DNA of 64,000 nucleotides, taken from NCBI GenBank assembly GCA_003439945.1, contig QVRM01006574.1:156001-220000 (forward strand). The letters are read 5' to 3'. A program made the translations under genes and the position numbers. The notes beneath the pieces are model-generated. The model saw nothing but the letters and a program-made list of their open reading frames with translations, made no database searches and was not told the origin of the DNA. The first letter of the stretch is position 1. Each line of letters begins with the position of its first letter. Shown piece by piece: positions 60,370 to 64,000 of this stretch. The stretch is from Dermanyssus gallinae (lineage: Eukaryota; Arthropoda; Arachnida; Mesostigmata; Dermanyssidae).

Positions 60370-61227
60370 GCTAGCCTCTTATTAAGCGAGACTGGCTTCG
60401 GTATCAGAAAGAAGACCGATCTGGGCCCGCCTGCAACGCTTTTTCTTTAAACCAGTTTGGCTTTTCTCACAGAGTCACTGTTTAACGAAGAAGATCACAC
60501 GTCGTGATTGATGCTAGACGAAAACCGATCAGAGAAGTTCTAGCTAAACCTTGGAACACCCGGGAGATCGTGCTGTTTATGAATCGTAGTTGCTTCTCAT
60601 GGCGCGCGCGCGCTAAGGGTAGGCTGGTTCGGGTCTGCAAGCCATCCTTATACAAACTGTGTGAAAAGACTGTGGATTCTAACGGTCTACACCAACTGAA
60701 TTGTCTCAAAGGCCTCGGCAGGCTTCCCAGACACGCAAAACGCTCAACAGCGTAGTCCGAACAACTTTCAGGAGAGCTGGTATACCATCAATTTCGGAAT
60801 CGAAGAGGCCTAGCAACTAACGGTGAAGCAAACCCTAATGGTGTAGGTATCTTATCCTGGACATATAGGAAATCCTTAGCGTCGGACGTGACGCTATCAT
60901 GTGCGGCGGCCGTAGCGCGCTTGCATCACAGCCTAGTCGAGTCAGGTCGACACGTGGGAACTAATAACGATCGGTGGAACAGTGGATACCGCGAAATGGA
61001 GTAAATATTCTAAACTGACTGAAATATACATTTTCATGCCTATAGCACTGGAGGTCCTGGGACGCATTAGTAAGGAAACATATTTCGTTCTTAAATATTT
61101 AGGTAAACGCATTAAAGGGCCAACAAGGGATGACAATAGATCGGCGCGAGACATGTTTTTGAGACAGATGCTGTCTTCGGCTGTCCGTGGGAGAAACCCG
61201 ATTTCCATGGTGAGCGCCATGGGCTAA
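60370..61227 (+). pseudogene. C-terminal region of a non-LTR retrotransposon polyprotein, decayed
   Basis: The order of blocks fits the end of a reverse-transcriptase polyprotein common in arthropod genomes: LCEKTVDSNGLHQLNC, then GLGRLPRHAKRS, then NPNGVGILSW, LASDVTLSCAAAVARLH, KYSKLTEIYIFMPIALEVLG, and last MLSSAVRGRNPISMVSAMG before TAA. The usual pattern is C-x-D-x-LG-H---C--GR--RH, an endonuclease-like D---V strand, a Y--F-P-A-E--G strand and a final RGN helix. Frame changes at about 60755 and 60980 show decay. No RT core is left. Confidence 0.7.
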
Positions 61228-63180
61228 GCTAGTTAAAATTTCAAAAGGATCGAGGAGCCACGCCTTTACGGTCTACACTTTTTTCTGAAAGCTAAATTCA
61301 AGCCAGTTTAAAAACAACCTCTTCAAAAAAATTAATTTGAGATCAAGCCAGTATTTACTTTTTTTATGCAAGATTTTTGCGGTTTGCTAAGCTTAGGACA
61401 CGTGCGTTATTTTAATTCATAGATGTACCGTTCCAGTCAACGTCCCGATGGGGGGGGGGGAGAGTTGACTTGGATATTCAAGATTAATCACACAAATATA
61501 TATGATTTTGTCTAAAACGTGGAAGGACTTTATTTACTTTATAGAGTAAGTATGGAAATAATAGCAGTTTACTTAAGTTTAATTATTCATTGAATAATAA
61601 TGAAAATAATCATAATGTTTACATTGCGATTGTCTTACAGAAGTATGTATATTGATACCAACCCTTTTATGTGAAATAAAAGTGATGTTATGTTATGCTT
61701 AGTATAACCACAGTTCGCACAACATAAGCCAAGTCTCAGTCCACCTTCCGTACGAGTCAACTGGTTTTGATCTCAATTTTGAATGGCTTCAAGACGTTGC
61801 TTCACGCTAGTCTTGGTAATAGCTCTTACAGCTTGCGAATCTTTCGTAGCGTATGGACGCTAGAAAGGCGGGCAGAGCAAGCCCCGTAGCGCCACGGATG
61901 TCCTTCCAAACCCACCCTCACGGGAAGGCTATCGTGCATTCAGATCTTTGCTTTCAGGTGGAGATCAAGCATGCTTTCGAGAGCACCTCGAACACTATCA
62001 TCCAGCTCGATTGTGTTCGGAGGAAGCAAAGCCGTAGGCGCAGTTCTGAAGACCTACACGAATTTTCTTGTTAAGTCTTGCCAAGTAGTTTACTGACGTC
62101 CAACAGTAGAAGAGCGAAACTGCTGACTTCGCCAGTTTGACGTATTTATGGAGCTGGAAACTGAAAGCCAAAGGCGCTGCTACATCAACATGCTGACAAC
62201 CTGCACTAGAAAGCAATCTCCACCTATCGGCCCAAATTAAGTGGCCTTCGTGAGTAGTAGCATCAAATAAAGCACCAGAGTGTGCTTGTCTACCTCGTTC
62301 AGCCGAAGACCGTACTTGGGTTGAGGTTTAAGGCATTGTATAGTCCAACTTTACCTTGCTGCATTCCTTGTTATTTTGGAGAAAGATACAGGCTGTGTGG
62401 ATTTCTGCACAGAGTGCACCCTACAACGAGGGACCTGTATCCACCGGTTTTTATTTTCAGTGAGCTCAACTACCCCCATATACCAGGTTTCTGCTATTTT
62501 TCCGTCGCGTATAATATTGCGCACTTCCACGAGAGTTGCCGACATGTCGGTTTGATCTTTGTACGCCTTGCATTGTTCTGTAGTCTATTTAAGGCCGCTT
62601 TTTATACGCTGCCATTCGTAAGTCTTCTTGCACTGTGTGTGATCTTGACTGTTGACCTCACAACGTTGTTGAGTTTTTGATCGTGACTTGTGGAAGCATG
62701 GCTTCTGATTAGCTATCCGAGTTTACGGTTTTTAATTCTGATCCTTTGCTCCCTTCTTGTCTTATTCCCCTATCACTAATTTTCGTCGGTCGACCGATGT
62801 ATCTATCATTCCCTCTTTGTACTCTTGAACGCACGCAATGTGTGCACTCGGAAATGTAGTTCCTCCAACTTGATGACCGCCGGGATATTGCTCAATATTG
62901 AAATTTTCGAAGGACATGACGACCACCTTCATCCGGGGGAACTTATCCTGGGTGCGGTTTTTCGTACATCCAGTGTGTCAACAATGATCGAATTTCTGCT
63001 TTATGAACATACACGCCGCCTACAGCTATTCGGGCTTAGGATGAGCTTGGTGAATGCATTTTAGATCTCACTGGTGTGAAAATGCCAAATTAACCCTATT
63101 AGGTCTCGCCTCGAAATCGTCCCTGTTCGCATCTACGTCATTCTTGTTCCTGTCGCCTCTTGATAGCGTCGTAACCAAAA
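61228..63180. other. No gene recognised; possible LINE debris
   Basis: The minus frame 61998-62216 (WADRWRLLSSAGCQHVDV, LARLNKKIRVG) and parts of 62290-62540 weakly resemble RT segments, but the order is not convincing. There is a G-run at 61449-61460. Confidence 0.3.
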
Positions 63181-64000
63181 TAATCGTTATTCGTTTTGTT
63201 GTTGTTGTTGTTGTTGACCTTGCGGATTGTTGAGGCAGCGGGGCGCCACAGACGTTGTGTTAAGCTGCTATGATAAGTTCAAATGTAATGTTTGTATGTA
63301 TGTCGGTTTAATGCGGACAATCAGACACAACAAGGGCAGCAATATTAACTACAACAACATATAATATTGTGGTGTTGTCGTTGTTGTTGTTGTTGTTGTC
63401 ATCGTCGGTGAGCTTTGCGTCCACGACTGTCATGTTTGCGCTGACCGCGACGGCTAGTTCCATGTTAGTTCATAACTCCTCCCCTGATCTGATCGCTTGT
63501 CGGACACCGCACAGACTCGGCTCCAATCGAGTTTCAGCCATCTCTTGCGTATCGATATCGCGTCTCGTTGTTCGCCGAGTCTTGATTGCGTTTAATGATT
63601 TAGCCATCAGATCTTTCTGGTTGGTTGTCAGCATCATCATCATCATAAGAGAGGGACGGAGGATCCCTTTCGACCTTCCCCCACTCCTACCCACCTCCGG
63701 TTCATCCGTGCGTCCGACTCCCTGAACGACTTTGATATCAGCTGTTGACAGTTGAAGCCAACCAACCCAAATTTATAAGCCCATAAAACTTATTCGGTGG
63801 TTGTCAAAAGAACCCACGTGGTGCAGTTTTCCTAGTCGTCGTCGCCGTTGTTGTTGTTGTTGCTGTTATTGTTGTTGCTGTTGATGTTGTAACTGTTCTT
63901 GCCGTTGCTGCTGATGCTCCTGTTACTCCTGGTGCAGCTGCCTCTGGCTTACCCCGCAGGGTCCCCGAGCGGCGTCGGTGACAGCGGGCCGGGTCGCATC
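63181..64000. other. GTT-rich right edge, no gene recognised
   Basis: (TTG)n at 63198-63220, 63371-63400 and 63848-63890 on the plus strand. An open frame at 63369-63725 is partly unique but has no known domain. The last 80 bases turn GC-rich, with an acceptor-like TTACCCCGCAG at 63949-63959, so an exon may begin there. Confidence 0.35.

Noticed and set aside
62282..62680. 132-codon plus-strand frame with hydrophobic end
   Set aside because: No family or membrane topology pattern convinces; the opposite strand weakly resembles LINE debris.

Overview
The window is eukaryotic nuclear DNA. It has spliced exons with GT/AG borders, dozens of (TA)n and trinucleotide microsatellites, tRNA-derived SINEs with poly-A tails, decayed non-LTR retrotransposons and DD34D mariner transposons. 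There are no operons, ribosome binding sites or CRISPR arrays. The mix of irritans/mellifera-like mariners, R1-like LINEs and tRNA-SINEs suggests an arthropod. A parasitiform mite is one possibility, but this is an inference and I cannot name the species.

Only one host gene is solid. It is the 5' part of delta-1-pyrroline-5-carboxylate synthase (P5CS/ALDH18A1), on the minus strand from 6732 to the left edge. Four coding exons (6557-6732, 5771-5909, 5123-5271, 822-897) join in phase with canonical splice sites. They give a mitochondrial-type presequence and the start of the glutamate 5-kinase domain. The rest of the gene lies left of the window.

From 7 to 31 kb the DNA is mostly transposon debris. 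It holds three tRNA-derived SINE families with several copies each, a nearly intact mariner (11.36-12.67 kb), and LINE reverse-transcriptase remnants at 17.1, 23.6, 26.1 and 28.2-29.5 kb. One R1-like LINE is inserted inside another LINE with a readable target-site duplication. A 588-bp inverted-repeat element lies at 29.7-30.3 kb.

From 31.5 to 41 kb is a GC-rich, CAA/CAG/CAT-rich region with a near-identical 1.7-kb head-to-tail duplication (31468-34925) and several minisatellites. No convincing gene was found there; it may be an untranslated or regulatory region of a neighbouring gene. From 43.8 to 45.1 kb is a second copy of the first mariner family, about 99% like it and broken differently. 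SINEs and an R1-like 3' end sit at 48-48.7 kb. A mellifera-type mariner with two nonsense codons lies at 52.8-54.1 kb, and a much older relative of it at 59 kb. A LINE C-terminal remnant (60.4-61.2 kb) and GTT-rich DNA complete the right side.

The mobile elements form a layered record. Old LINE bodies are interrupted by younger LINEs and SINEs, and mariner-type elements sit with their ends in (TA)n tracts, as expected for TA-targeting transposases. I found no evidence for a new multi-gene system. The most interesting items are the SINE families, the nested elements, inverted repeats with (TA)n or tiny loops, and the recent tandem duplication.
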